Below are positions 36,043 to 48,399 of a stretch of DNA of 64,000 nt, one piece after another (position 1 is the stretch's first letter; the number at the start of each line of letters is the position of its first letter). The translations under genes and the position numbers were made by a program. This DNA comes from Papilionanthe hookeriana x Papilionanthe teres. Its lineage: Eukaryota > Streptophyta > Magnoliopsida > Asparagales > Orchidaceae. The stretch lies in assembly GCA_022702705.1 (NCBI GenBank), contig CM040428.1:102132022-102196021 (forward strand), read 5' to 3'. The notes beneath the pieces were generated by a model that worked only from the letters and a program-made list of their open reading frames with translations, searched no databases and was not told the DNA's origin.

Positions 36043-38689
36043 CTGCACCCCCTCTCGGCTAAAGATGGTGTTGAACCAAACCTTACCAAAACTCTGCCAA
36101 AATCACTCCAGATCCCTCTCCAGACATAGAGAACTTGATCCCCACTGAAATCCAGCCCTAAAACCCTCTTTGTGAGTCCAATTTTGGAGTTGAAATTCAA
36201 GCCCAAAACTAGGACACTTCACCACAGTGAGCTAATCTTCAAATTGATTGACTCTACATCTTCACCAGACCAAGAGGAGAAGTTCCCCAGCAAAAGCCCC
36301 CTCACCAGGCCAGCCATTGCTTCCAGCCTCCAAGCTTTGTGATCGGCCATGGTCACTTTTGTACCTAGGCATTTCCCAGAGCAAGAGACTTCATCTGGAG
36401 CTTGCTTGGACTCAATCGAAGGTGACACAACCCTCATATCGAAGCTTCACTTCTCTGAGCAAAGGTATGAACTCACTCTTCCGCCTGAGCTCCTCAAGAT
36501 TCTCCATTTAGTTCAAGTTGATTTCAATGCACCTTAACCATATAGATGTGTTCGTCTCTTCAAGACGAATCAATAGAGTATAAGAACACAAAAATCCATG
36601 GAGAATCGAGTGAGATCTTAATGTTTTAGTGTGGACGGTCACGGCTGCACACCAGTCAGAAACGATGACCAGGAGCAGTTGGATCGCGCGTGTATCGAGC
36701 GGACGGTCGAGAGCAACCTGACAGCGTAATGGTACGTGAATGACGGGCCCCCGTAGCGCTGACTCAGATGGAGGCACCGAATCACGGAGCGACGCGTGGG
36801 CTTTCGATCCGGACAAGGATGACGCAGCGCCGAGTCGGATAAGTCGAAAATTAGGATTTTTTGGATTTATTTAAATATCAGAACTTCAAAAATTCATATC
36901 TTTTCATAGAAAAATCACAAAAATAAAATAGAAATATCCTCTTGCTCAGTGAACAGAGGAGATTAACGTGGGAAAGAAATCAAGTTAATTAGATGAGTAT
37001 TTTATATTTAATAATTTATTAACTGTTTCTAATGTTTTGCTTCTCCATTTGCATAGACAATTCACCATGGCATGAAACCATAAGGCTTTTGAAGCTTCTG
37101 ATCTTGGGAACATTCTCTGAATTTTTCAAGGTCAGAGGCCATCTCTGTGAAAAGTTATTGATTTTTCAAGTTCATGTCACTGTTTTAGGTATTCTAATTT
37201 CAATAATTAGCTTGTTGTAAAATAAATTCTAGGAAAATTTTTTGGTGTTTCTTAGAACCAGGGGACCCTATGAAAAATATATTTTGAGTTAATTCATTCC
37301 TAATAACCCTAATTGGCCTAAACTCCCAAAATTGAATTTGAATTAATTAGGGTTAATCACACACTAAATTGACTTGAAAACAATTCTCCATTGCTCTTTA
37401 GGGTCAGAGGAACCTTACATAAAATTTTGAAATCAATTGGACTTGATTAACCCCACCAAATGGATTGATTAAGCCTTAAAAGCAAAATAAAACTTTAAAA
37501 ATTCATAACTCCAAAAATACTTTTCAAAAATTCACAAAAATGGTTTTGGAGCTTCTCTGATATCAGGGGAGTTAATGAAAATTAAAATTGGAATTTTCTA
37601 AAAAAGTTGATTTTTCACAATATTTTAGTGTTTTATTAATTAAAAAATAATAAAAATCACAAAAATATTAAAAATCATAAAAATGTCACATTTTGAATCC
37701 TAATCACTTAGGAACAAGTCAAATATTTTTCTTAAGTCCCTAGGATAAGATATTGAATTTTAAAGGCTTAATGTAATTTTTAATATTAAAAAATGAATTT
37801 TCAACCTTTTTCACTAAAATAATTCTAATAAATCAAAGAAAAATTAGAAAATTATAAAATTTATTTCTCTGGACTCAATGAGGTCAAAGAAATTTAAGAA
37901 AAATATAAAACCTTTTTTTTCAATTTTTATTTTATTTTAAAATTAATTAATACTCTAAAACTCAAAATAATTATAATAAATAAAATATAATTAAAAAAAT
38001 CTCCAACATTAGTCCAAGTGGTTCTCTGGTCATTAGAAAAATCCCATAATTTTCTTAAGGACAGAAACTTTATCTTGGTCATGATGTTGAATTTTCTTTG
38101 AAAAGCTCTATTTTCTACTAAAAATAATTATATAAATAAATTAAAGTCAGAAAAATCACATTTTCTCCTCTAATGTCTTAATTGACATGTGAGTGAGGTG
38201 ACATAAAAATTTCAAATTCATTTGAGCTTAATTTAGTGAGTTATGAAATAAATAAGCCCAAAAGGGCATAAAGGTAATTAAAGAATTTTAACCCTTAATT
38301 AAAACTTTAGGTTTAATCAAAATGGAGGGTAAATTATTTGATTTTAATTTTCTCTTGGATGATTGAAACTTAGGGAAATTAAAAGGGTAGAGACCCATTA
38401 AACACTTTGAAAATATCAAAATGAAACTCTAATTAATTAAATAATTTAAATTTTGGAAAGAATATATTTAAAATTTGGATTATTAAAATAGGGATATTAT
38501 TAAGAGGATATTTATTCTTTAATTTAAAAATCCCTAAATAAGTCACTTCAATAATATTTAGTTCTTAATTAAAAAGTAAAATAATAATCCAAACTAAATA
38601 AATTAAAAATTAAAAGAAGATAACCCTTAAATGAATTAAAGTTTAAAATGTTAAATGGTCCAATAATTAAAATCAAATTTAAAATCTTG

Positions 38690-38996
38690 GAGTTAAATTA
38701 AATTAAATTAAATTAAGTCAAGTCAAAGTTTAAATTAAATTAAATTAACACCTTAACAATTAAATTAAATTAAATTTAAAATATTGAAACTAAAATTAAA
38801 TTAAATTAAAATTAAATTAAAATTTAAAAATTAAAATTAAATTAAAATTAAAATTAAATTAAATTAAATTAAAATTAAATTAAAATTAAATTAAAATTAA
38901 ATTAAATTAAATAAAATTAAATTAAAATAAAATAAAATAAAATAAAATAAAATTAAATTAAATTTAATCAAATTAAATTAAATTAAATTAAATTAA
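38690..38996 (+). repeat. AATTAAATTAAA-rich low-complexity tract
   Basis: A ~300-bp run of ATTAA/AATTAAA/AATAAA units within the 5' LTR, also present in the 3' LTR (60780-61082) with small length differences. Confidence 0.9.
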
Positions 38997-40846
38997 CATC
39001 ACTTAACAACGAACCTAAATGAAAACATTAAGAGTTAAATCAAAACTTATGAAATATTTCAACACCTTTTTCAATATAAGTAAATCTAAAACATAAAAAG
39101 TTAATCTGAAATATAATATCACTTAAAGTGTAAAGAATTAAATTAAGTCTAAAATAACTCGAACCCTATTCCAAACTTAATAATCATTAATTAATTTTTA
39201 TAATTAAATCAAATCAAATTAAATCATTAAAATATTTATTACTTTGCCCTTAAAAGGCTTTTATTGTTATAACTCTTAAATGAAGCATCAAGTGAAGTGT
39301 CACTTCACACATAAGATACTCAAATGTCCTAAGTTCACTAAGCAAGAAACAAAACAAAATTAAAATCCTTTGATGATTAATTCACCAATACAATAAAATT
39401 CATTTGAACTCAAAATAATCTCAAAAGTATTGAAAAGATGTTTAAGATTCGTCTTAAACACTTCCTCGATACGATGGGGTGTTTTAGAAGAATAATTGAA
39501 CTTAATTGTTCTTTGGTGAAGAAAATCATCCTTAAACAAAACACAAGAACCTAGACGTCATATGAGATGACTAGCAATAGGATTAGGAATTTGGTAGACA
39601 ATCAAAACCCTTCCCTTAGCTTTACCTAGGTATTTGTTTAAATATTTAAATGCCTTAACGTGTGTTTTAAGTGCAGCTTGGGATGACGGGAAGACCCTCC
39701 AGGTATGTTTTTATTTTATTACAATTTACTTTGTTGCAATTTACTTACATGCATTGTACTTTACTTTTTCTTGCATGATAAACAAGATTGTTGCATGAAA
39801 ACTGAAACCTTTAGGATAGTCCCTGAACCGAAACCAAAACTAAATTAAAAGTCACCACAAGATAAAATTCACCGCCACAACATTCCAAAATATAAAACAA
39901 CTCAAAATTTAATCACAAACAGAACAACAAAACTACAATTATAACTAAATTAAAACGTCTCGTTGAATGATCGGGAATACCTCGGATGATGTAACCCACG
40001 TGTTTCTAACGGGATTTCCCACTGTCTAAATGAAAGTGTGGAACTCATTCAGTTGAGTTTAGCAAATTCATCTAGACTAAGTGAATTCGATGAAAATAAC
40101 GAGCATTGGGATGACTGAACCGTGGGATCTTAATCGGTCTCCGTTTAAACAACTTTAAGATTTGTTTTAATTAAAATATTAAAAATATTTTGACTTTAAG
40201 ATTTCTAAACCAAAACACTTTTCTCAACTCTTGATTTTCACCTTCTACAACTAAACCTCTGCAACAACAAGGAGCTCGGAGCATGGTGGGCAGCACGACC
40301 ATCGTCATCAGCAAAACTCGGATCTACACCAGCTAAACCTTTCTTAGAATTAAATAACCAAGCCATAGGACTTCGAGGTAGTTTGCCTAGTGCAACACAA
40401 ATCCTCAACTCTTCGTTAGGCTTTTGTATAATCATGTTATGGAAATTAAGCCCTAACCGGTCTTAGGACCCCGAGGTAGTCGTTTGATACAACATAAACC
40501 CTCACATCTTCGAGGCTATTTGTGTGATTATGATATACAAACATAAGTCCTAATTAATAAAAATTGACAGGATTGCAACATTAAATAATTTTCTTAAAAT
40601 TGAAGTCAAATAATAGGATAGTTTGGGAAGTTGGCAAGATTCTTCTTGGATCCTCAACTTCTCCTACTTCTATTCCTTTGGACTCCTGAAAATAACTGTT
40701 CCAAATTTGATCCATTCCCTATTGAAATCTCCAAAAGTCAATCTTTTGAAAAACTTAAACTTTGAAATTCTTGAGAGAAAAACCACTGATCATTATCGAG
40801 AGTTTTCTTAAATGATTCCCGTCATTTAAGATGTAATTAACTATAG

Positions 40847-40920
40847 GGGCTTGCCCTTATAGGGAACTTTAAGAACCCAGGTAATATAAACCCTGCTTAA
40901 TCCCTTTATATTAAGCAGGG
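40847..40920 (+). other. Paired hairpins in U5 (5' LTR)
   Basis: The first hairpin is TATAGGGGC/GCCCTTATA. The second is CCCTGCTTAAT (40891-40901) with ATTAAGCAGGG (40910-40920) across an 8-nt loop. Homologous to 8466-8545 and 62930-63003. Confidence 0.7.
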
Positions 40921-41264
40921 GAACTTATCGGCTTATAAAATTGGTTCGCAGACCAAACGGATGTCACAAATCTTCTAGTTTATTTAAACGAGCCCCATCA
41001 TCAAGCAATGTGTCTATTTTTCGGGATAGATATACGGTTTGTGGTGCGGTGCTCGTTTATATAAACTACTTGGGATGTGAGATCGGTTTGATTTCATATC
41101 TTAAAATTTTCAAACTTAAAATTATTTTCAAAATCAAATGTTTCTTTCTAAAACTATATATATATATATATTTAAATTAAATTTAAAATTTAAAATTCAC
41201 CGACGACTTCTGTAGGCGACCCTCTTTTCAAAACACATAACCCAAAAATAAGCCGTACAATTTC

Positions 41265-41284
41265 TGGCGACTCCACTGGGGACT
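41265..41284 (+). other. Primer-binding site, tRNA-Arg type
   Basis: TGGCGACTCCACTGGGGACT is complementary, with about two mismatches, to the 3' end of plant tRNA-Arg(ACG) plus CCA as I recall it. It sits 4 bp after the LTR end. Ogre elements are known for tRNA-Arg priming. Confidence 0.85.
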
Positions 41285-41808
41285 AGTTCCTCTCTCCATT
41301 TTGATTAGATGGTTTTGCTTTCATAAATCGATAGTGAGTCCATATCCCTAGTGGACCAAAACTATCATTCTTCCGTTGGCATACTACGTTCATTTCTATC
41401 TTGAACGGGTATAGTCAACTTCTCTCAGATTTAGGAGCCACTGTTCAGACACCCCTAAACAGAGAGGTTCCGAAATCCTTTTATCTCTTTTCTGAGGTGG
41501 GGTGGACCCCAAATAGGTGTTAGTTTAGGAGCGGTCCTTCGAGTCGAGAAGTTTTACATAAGACTTTCTCTTCCTTTCCAATTCTAAATCGGGCCCTTTA
41601 CCTTTTCTATAACTTTTTTCCTTTAATCGTTTTGTTTCTAACAAACGAACCCTCTAATAAACAACCTTCTAATAAACAATCTCTTTTAAAAATCACAAAT
41701 ACACTAAGATAAACGAAAATGTGTTCGGACTCTTTCTTTTTTGTCCTATGTTTTGCGACAAAAGGAAGCATAATTCGGGACTAATACTCATAATCTACCC
41801 TGCAGAAA
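41285..41808 (+). other. Leader with splice-acceptor-like end
   Basis: About 520 bp without an ORF. It ends with ATCTACCCTGCAG (AG at 41804-41805) and then AAAATG, a pyrimidine-CAG tract three bases before the ORF1 start codon. The 3' ORF starts at 52040 and 29361 have the same arrangement. Confidence 0.55.
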
Positions 41809-42071
41809 ATGACTGCGCCAAAGTTAATTTTCTCCTTCACCAATGGAATGAACTTCACCGTCTATAAGGATGAGCTACATGACAATGGGATCATCCGTTT
41901 TGGACAAGGATTCGACAATACAGATATCAAGTTCGCTGACGTCACTCTCTTCACACTAATGGACAAAGTGTCAGAAACTGAGAAACCCCTGATTGAGTTC
42001 AACCTGAAATCGACTCAAGAATTCCCTCCCATACAAAGGGTTCCAGCTGAAAGGAGTACTACTGTTTGTAG
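41809..42071 (+). pseudogene. Ogre-1 ORF1, 5' part (interrupted)
   Basis: ORF1 of Ogre-type elements lies before gag; its function is unknown. This part starts MTAPKLIFSFTNGMNFTVYK and runs into the inserted solo LTR at 42077. After removal of the insert and one copy of the target duplication the frame joins exactly to 43656 (CRR then TVVSTPTG). The first ~40 residues resemble the N-terminus of the AlkB-like ORF (KL-hydrophobic-xFxNG pattern, then an acidic stretch and a second hydrophobic-F block). No catalytic domain is recognised in it. Confidence 0.8.
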
Positions 42072-42076
42072 GAGGA
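42072..42076. repeat. Target-site duplication GAGGA, left
   Basis: Repeated at 43651-43655 and flanks the solo LTR in ORF1. Confidence 0.92.
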
Positions 42077-43650
42077 TGACCCACTTTTTATATGTTTGCA
42101 ATTTATGTTTATAGCAACGGCACCAAAAACTTGATTCCGCTTTAATATATATATATATATATATTTATTTATATGATTGAATGTTTAATGTGGATTCTAC
42201 GCAAGTATACATATCGTATCAAGTAATACAGGGCTCTAGTGGAGTCCTGGTTATCGATCCCACAGGGAAGTTTTTAACAAATTTGTTATCAGCTAAATTT
42301 AAAGGAATTACTTACTAATATAGTAAATGAAAATTTTAAAGTAACTAAAGCAAACTAAAGTAAACTAATGCTTGAAATAAAGTTGATTTAAATAATTCAG
42401 AAAAAGTATCCTTCTCCTTGTTTTTAGAAAATTAAGTGAATGATGAATTTAAATAGAATTCTTAAATTGTATTATGACAAATAGGAGCATTCCTATTCTT
42501 TACCCTTTGGTCCAGGTGCAAAGAACATTAACTAATCCTATGTTTGATTACTGAATCTAAGGCTAGGCTGGGAGGATACTGGCTGCCACTTCAGAGCTCC
42601 CACGTTCCCCTCACCTGAGGGCTAACATCTACACTTCAACTCTCAAACAATAGGACCAAATTGAATATTTTAGTCTGTCACACTAAAATGTCCAATTCTA
42701 CGTCCGATAATTAATATTTCCCTATTTATTTGCACCCTCCTTCCAAGGTTTTTGACTTCCCTGAATATTGGATGTAATTTTTACTATAGTTGATAATTCA
42801 ACATATTTTAATAACTCAATTGGCCAGATTGAAAGTAAATTAAGTTTTAAGTAAAAATTATCACAATTTGTTTTATTATATTAGGTACATCTATTTAATT
42901 TCATCAATCCGCATAATTTTCATAAACAAGGAGAAAGACTAAGAAAACTACTCAGAATGCATGGGAATAAAACAAAGTATGGATTTCATTTAAAGTTAAC
43001 AACAACAATAAACAAAGATACTTATCTTAATTTCCTCCCAAAGCAGACTCCTTGATGTTCCTTTGACTTTTCCTTCTAGTACAGCAAACTTCTAAATAAC
43101 ACTCAAATAAACTAAAGAAACTCACTAATGATAAACAACAGACACACTTAAGACAACAAAAAGAGACTCAAACTCTCTAAAATAGACACACCTAGACACT
43201 AGAATTCGGCCTCTATTTATAGAGGTAGGCAAAGGTCCAAGGGGTGCTTAAACACCTCTTCAAAAAGTGTCCAGGTTCAAAGTATTTGCATTTTGAACTG
43301 TCTCGCCGTCGGCGGGAACGACCTCGCCGTCGGCGGGGCTTCTAGAACGTCTTCGTACCGCGCTATCTCGCCGTCGGCGGGCTCGGCTCGCCGTCGGCGA
43401 GGTAGTTATAATTCCTTCAGAAATTCTCCTCATGATCTCGCCGTCGGCGGCATCGATCTCGCCGTCGGCGACTTAGTTCAATTTGCCTGAATTTCTTCCT
43501 TTTTAATCCAAATTTGCTCCATTTCATGCTTTTTGCTTTAATCACTTATAAATCTTCATTCCTGCAGTAAAATAAAGAAAATACCTTTCTTTAAAGTGCA
43601 ATTTCATCAAAAAATAGATAAGAATTTCTTAATGAATTTTTCTGTGATCA
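42077..43650 (-). mobile_element. Solo Athila-type LTR in ORF1 (copy D), 1574 bp
   Basis: Begins TGACCC and ends TGATCA on the plus strand, flanked by GAGGA. Removing 1579 bp restores the ORF1 frame, which confirms the ends. It shares GCAAGTATACATATCG, CAAGTAATACAGGGCTC and TTAAAGTGCAATTTCAT with copies A-C. It carries six copies of CGCCGTCGGCG in three pairs (43304-43475). About 40 bp inside its left end is AGCAACGGCACCAAAAAC, a primer-site-like sequence lying within the LTR. A short (AT)n run is at 42145-42164. A solo LTR arises by recombination between two LTRs. Confidence 0.92.
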
Positions 43651-43655
43651 GAGGA
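43651..43655. repeat. Target-site duplication GAGGA, right
   Basis: Second copy of the duplication. ORF1 resumes at 43656. Confidence 0.92.
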
Positions 43656-44628
43656 CTGTTGTCTCTACCCCCACCGGTCTAGTCATCTCTGCACCTACCG
43701 CAGCTTCTGCCAAACTAAATGGGAAGGAAATCCAAGTTTGTGATGAGCCTGTCACCGTGAAGGGTACAGATTTTGCTGCGATACCGTCTATTTTCGAAAT
43801 TGGGTCCAGTTCGAGAATAGCACCCCTAACTCGAACTCAAAGAAGGAATAGAAGCAGTAAAGATAGCTCGGGCCGAGAAGGCCAAAGCCGCCGAAATTGC
43901 TTTCCGGAAGAGATCCCTGAACTGCCTGAGTATACACCTCTATTGGAAGGGAGCAGGTTTCACCCTCTCTCTGCCGCATCAGATGAAGAGGATGTCCAAA
44001 GGATCGCCGCTGCATTACCCCGACCAGCGTACTACAACAATTACAAAAGGAAAAGAGATATGACTACGCCATTTGCTCGACTGCAAGCTGTGATAGAAAG
44101 TTTAGCAAAGAAAGAAAGATGCCCTGTGTCAGAAATCTTAAGAAGGATGGGACGGGTGCCAGCTAAATCCCGCCTCGGACCGCGAAAAGAGCCTGTTGCT
44201 GCCACATAGAAACCAAAGAAGAAGATAAAAGCCAGTTCACCGGTTGTTGTATCTGGTCTGCAAATTAGGGAGGATACCACCTTCCAGCATATAGCCGATA
44301 GACCATCCGGTCCTAGGCTTCCGGCTGCAAGAAGGATGGTATGGCGACCTACTACTGGTGAGCTAAGACCAAAACAATGTCCAGAGAAGAAAAGTCTCGT
44401 CAGGAGACTTGAATCAGAAGAAAGTGCTACTGCAATAAAGGGGACTCCCGGAAAGGAAATTCAACAACCGTCACGTAACAACTGCGAGACCGTGCGGAAA
44501 AGGGCACTAGAAGTTGCCATGGACAAGTTAAGGACCGACATCCGACGGTTAGCAAAAGAAAGAGAAGAAAAACTAGAAGATGAAGTTGATTCATCAGAAT
44601 TTATGAATGACGAGTATGCTGAAATCAA
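43656..44628 (+). pseudogene. Ogre-1 ORF1, 3' part
   Basis: Continues ORF1 in frame: VVSTPTGLVISAPTA, a basic stretch (LTRTQRRNRSSKD), and PFARLQAVIESLAKKERCPV, then an in-frame TAG at 44207 and an open frame to about 44686. A second basic, Glu/Lys-rich segment (KLRTDIRRLAKEREEKLEDE) may form a coiled coil. ORF1 runs into the gag start (MVETRASS, 44629) in the same frame. It is unclear whether gag starts there or is fused to ORF1. I recognise no enzyme domain. Confidence 0.7.
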
Positions 44629-46110
44629 CATGGTTGAGACGCGAGCATCATCAGCTTCACATGGTGCTCCAAAGCAAGCTACGTAGAAGAGATGAACCGG
44701 AAGTGATGAGAGCACGACTTCAAGAGAAGGATGATACAATTTCCCAGATGGCAAAGAGGATGGAAGAGATGGCTGCCACTTTAGCCACTCTCCAGAGTCA
44801 GTTTCAGCCTCAGAAAGAGACACCCCCAGAAATTATCCATATTGCAGATGGAGGAAAAGAGATTACATCCGTCAACGGAGACGAACAACCAAAGAAAGAT
44901 CCTGCACAAAGCATGATTCCAGAAAAGGACATCAAAAATATGGTAGAACAACAGGTGTGAGAGGCCTTAGCACAATCTAAGAACGGAACATCTATTCAGA
45001 CGGGTAGACCTTACCACGAAGAATTTGATGCGGTCCAATACCCAAAAAGCTTCGTACTACCTCTGTTCAAGACTTTTGATGGTACCGGAAACCCTCGGTA
45101 GCACGTTGCACATTTTCATGCTAGTTGTTGCAGTGCCGATGGGAGTGACACTTTACTCTTCCGACGCTCGTCGCCAGCTTATCGTGGATTGCCTTTGACT
45201 GGTACGCAGAATTGCTGAACGGTTCAGTAAAGAACTTTTCAGAACTAGAGACTCTCTTCGTTAAGCGGTTTGCTGGGGCTCAGCACCACATCACTATCGG
45301 TGATCTAGTGGTGGAGCAACAGAAACTGAACGAGACTTTAGTGGATTACATACTTCGATAGAGAAACTTAAGCATGAATTGTGAGCCACAGCTACAAGAG
45401 CAACATGCAGTCGACATCCTACTTAAAAGTATCCATGACCCGATAGCACTTATCCTTAAAGGATTTACAATCAAGACTTTCGAGAAGTTGCTTAGCAAGG
45501 CCGGGAGCTTGTAAGAGGAGGCAAAGTAGTTAAGTTTTGTAGACAAGACCGATAAGCAGAAAACTGTGAAGACATTCGAAAAGAAGTCCGGAATCGTTGC
45601 GACAGTAGATAAGGGCAAGCAGCCAATGCAGATACCGCCAGAACGCCCACAGCCTAGTTACCAACCACCGCAACGAACATACCAACAACCACAACAGATC
45701 TATCAGCAACCTCAGCAGAGCTATCAACAACCTCGTCCGAGCTATCAGCCGCGTCAGCATTATGAACAACCGCTTCGTTTATCGCGTACCTTAAGAGAAC
45801 TTCTAAATAGAGAATATCCATTCAAAACTGAAGCAATAGCGAAGATGTTCCACAGTTTAATGAAGACACCAGATTTTCAGCTACTAGAGCCCAAGAGGCC
45901 GGAGGAAGCCAATAAGAAAGATCATCCAAACTATTACCCTTACCACCAGATGCTCAGACAAAAGATAGAGGATTGCATCACTTTCAAGAGCTGGCTTGAT
46001 GATAACATCCAAAAAGGAAACAAAACAATCCCAAAGGAATACATGAAGGAACCCCAAAAAGGAGGTTCCGTCAATGTTATCTCGACGGATCCTATTGTTC
46101 CAATAGACCC
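44629..46110 (+). pseudogene. gag: Ogre-1 gag, broken
   Basis: Likely start MVETRASSASHG (44629). A shift to the next frame gives EKDDTISQMAKRMEEMAATL (coiled coil), then YPKSFVLPLFKTFDGTGNPR near 45030-45100, the classical start of the gag core. AFDWYAELLNGSVKNFSELE and FVKRFAGAQHHITIGDLVV follow near 45190-45310. The frame starting at 45566 adds a Gln/Pro-rich stretch (YQQPQQ repeats) and RQKIEDCITFKSWLDD. The last resembles the zinc-knuckle region of Tat elements (Y-H-x-x-x-x-H-x-x-x-D-C) but lacks the first Cys and a His. Frameshifts and stops near 44958, 45102, 45180, 45360 and 45515. Confidence 0.85.
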
Positions 46111-47459
46111 TTACACGACCGATGATGGATGGAGTACCGTCTGGAGAAAGTCTTCAAAGAAAATTTTGGATCACATTCAGACCGCTTCGGTACGCGCTTC
46201 AACTCGCAGTTTGAAACCCGTCGAGCCGGCACTATCACTTGCGATCGAAGAACCGCCCCAGAAGAAAGAGAAGATCGTAGAAGAGAAGAAGACCGAGGCT
46301 CCGAAGGGTAGACTAGGGGCTGCTTATCCTAGGATGGTTGTTTCCGATTCGGGGGAGAAATCGCTCGAACTCCTGACTCTGTACGATTATCTGCTCGCCC
46401 CGACGGGATCTTATAATGATAAGGGTTATGGCGTTGGCTATGTTTTGACTGTTTCTAACGATTACCTAACTAGTGACAACCGGCTTAATCCGGATCTCGA
46501 TTCTAATACAAATAACGATTCTCAAATCATACACAACCTCGATGACCACGATGAAGAAGATGTTCACAAAGGAGGCTACGAAAGCTCGACAAGCAACGAG
46601 TCCATTTGTGAATTCCGAGGAGCCGATCACGATAGAATTAGAACTATCAGACACCGAAGCAACTTCAAAAGAGCCAGTTGTTCCGATTCAAGAGGAGACA
46701 CCGGTAAATTTAGAAGAGATAGCAGAGGTCAATCTAAGAAGCAGAAAAGTTCTACCTCCAAGAATGGGTCCAAAGGATAAAGGAAAGCAGGTGGTTGCTC
46801 AGGAAGAGTCAATCCCAGTAGAGGAACTGCCCATTCGGGAAGAAACTGAGGAACATGGTAATAAAGTGGACTACAACGTGCTAGTCAATCTTAGGAAGCT
46901 ACCGGCCAAACTAAGCATATACGACACTCTGATCTTGTCAAACGAGATGAGGGAGGCTCTGATCAAGGCTTTACTTGATTAAGAGATTTGTTTAGCTCAA
47001 ATGACCGGCGATTCCTTCGACGAGGTTTGCTCGTTAAGAGAACAGCGAGGTGTTACCTTCACGGACAATGATCTATTACTGGGAATAGCTGATCACAACC
47101 GACCGTTGTACATTTCAGTCATTATTGGAAAATTTACGCTCTCTAGAGTGTTGGTTGATCTAGGAGCATCAATCAACATAATGAATCTTCACACGCTAGC
47201 GTATTTGGAAATTGATGCTCGCGAGGTTGAAGCAGACAAGATGTTATTAAGAGGCTTCAATCAAAAAGGAGAAAGAGCTCTTGGATCGATAACACTACTA
47301 ATGAAGACCGGTGACTTAGCAAAGACAACTGCAAAATTTCATATAATTGATTCTGAGACATCGTTTAACGCTCTACTGGGTCGGCCATGGATCCATGAAA
47401 ATCGGATGGTACCGTCATCTCTGCACCAGTGCATAAAGTATTATGAAGGAGGGGAATAG
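46111..47459 (+). pseudogene. pol: Ogre-1 gag-protease linker and aspartic protease
   Basis: 46111-46980 is a low-complexity acidic linker ending EEHGNKVDYNVLVNLRKLPA and LSIYDTLILSNEMREALI, with a frame change near 46600-46700. The protease (47001-47459) reads FTDNDLLLGIADHNRPLYIS, then RVLVDLGASINIMNLHTLAY (active-site DLGAS), FNALLGRPWIHENRMVPSSL and HQCIKYYEGGE. The last block is typical of Tat/Ogre proteases. A TAA before 47001 and a TAG at 47457 interrupt the polyprotein. Confidence 0.9.
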
Positions 47460-47476
47460 TGCATCAAAGGTGATTT

Positions 47477-48307
47477 GTAACCGTTCTCCGTGAAGATGCA
47501 GCCTACTACGCGCCTCCGAAGAAAATAATCTTTTCTAGAAATACCATACCAAATGAAGCAAAAGAAATTCGAGACGATGAAGAACCTGAAGTTCTAGTCC
47601 AACAGTTACTCACCACTCCCTTACGGCGAGATGGTGAAGGTTTCTCCAGAACTCGCACCCGAGGTCGAGGCCGGGGACGAGGACGTGGAAGAAACGTTGG
47701 AACAGTTGGACAGAAGAAACCGGTCTTCAATGTTGATTGGGAGAACAGTTCCGAAGAAGAAGAAGAAGAAGAAATTGAGAAAGAAGCAGCGACAATAAGT
47801 CAGAAGGAACCACAATTCAAGATTTCTCTCGAAGATGAAAAGAATGAAGAATATAAATCAATGTACGAGAAGATTAACCACTATGTGCATACTATGACCC
47901 TGACCCCGATCCATTCTAATAAGATCGAGGGTATGGTGGTCAAGGAAGTACATGGTGGCGATATTAAACCAATCAAGTTCTACCGTGGTGCTTCTTCTTC
48001 CAATATAGAAAGTGATGTACAATTTAAAGATGTTACTTCTTCCAAATTAATGGAACTACCTTTTGAGTGGTACTCTCCCTGTGTTCAAAATTTAATTCAA
48101 CGCGGTGTCTTACCTCGACAATGGACAAAAGGCCGATCACAACACTTTGAAAAATTATGGAATAATGCCGGTCGGCCTCCCAATGCAAAACATGGTCTCG
48201 GATTCTGCATGGTAGGGTCTGTTGACGATACAGGATTTTGCTTGGTTGTCACTTGCGAACCTAATAAAGACTGCTTGGAAGCCTCAGAAGATCTTGAAGA
48301 TCTATAA
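47477..48307 (+). pseudogene. pol: Protease-RT spacer with RG-rich patch
   Basis: Open for 277 codons in one frame, shifted from protease. It contains a TRTRGRGRGRGRGRNVG patch (about 47656-47700), a Ser/Glu run, the conserved-looking IHSNKIEGMVVKEVHGGDIK (47910-47970) and NAKHGLGFCMVG, a possible degenerate G-patch. In pea Ogre an intron lies between protease and RT. Here the segment is coding throughout and I see no convincing donor/acceptor pair. Confidence 0.75.
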
Positions 48308-48399
48308 ATCGGAGATGCTCCACCAGAATTCGAAGAAGAAATTAAATCTACAATAGACGAGTTAATGGAAGTTAACTAGGTACTAGCGAAGAGCCTAGG

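Larger units (their letters stand above)
33672..41260 (+). mobile_element. Ogre-1 5' LTR (~7.59 kb)
   Basis: Starts TGTTGACCTC and ends CCGTACAA next to the primer site. It matches 55762-63336 end to end. Parts: a C- and A-rich region (34210-35500), a promoter-like block with TATTTAAA (36035), a segment with GGATCGCGCGTGTATC (36681), an AATTAAATTAAA tract (38690-38996) and a 3' third shared with 5941-8876. Short frames inside are not genes. Confidence 0.93.

Noticed and set aside
36219..36816. Several overlapping ORFs in the LTR promoter region, also at 58311-58933
   Set aside because: They overlap on both strands, lengths differ between the two LTRs through indels, and no domain is recognised.
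42113..42134. Primer-binding site of a full Athila element in ORF1
   Set aside because: The GAGGA duplications and restored frame show this primer-like text lies within a solo LTR, so no internal region is present.
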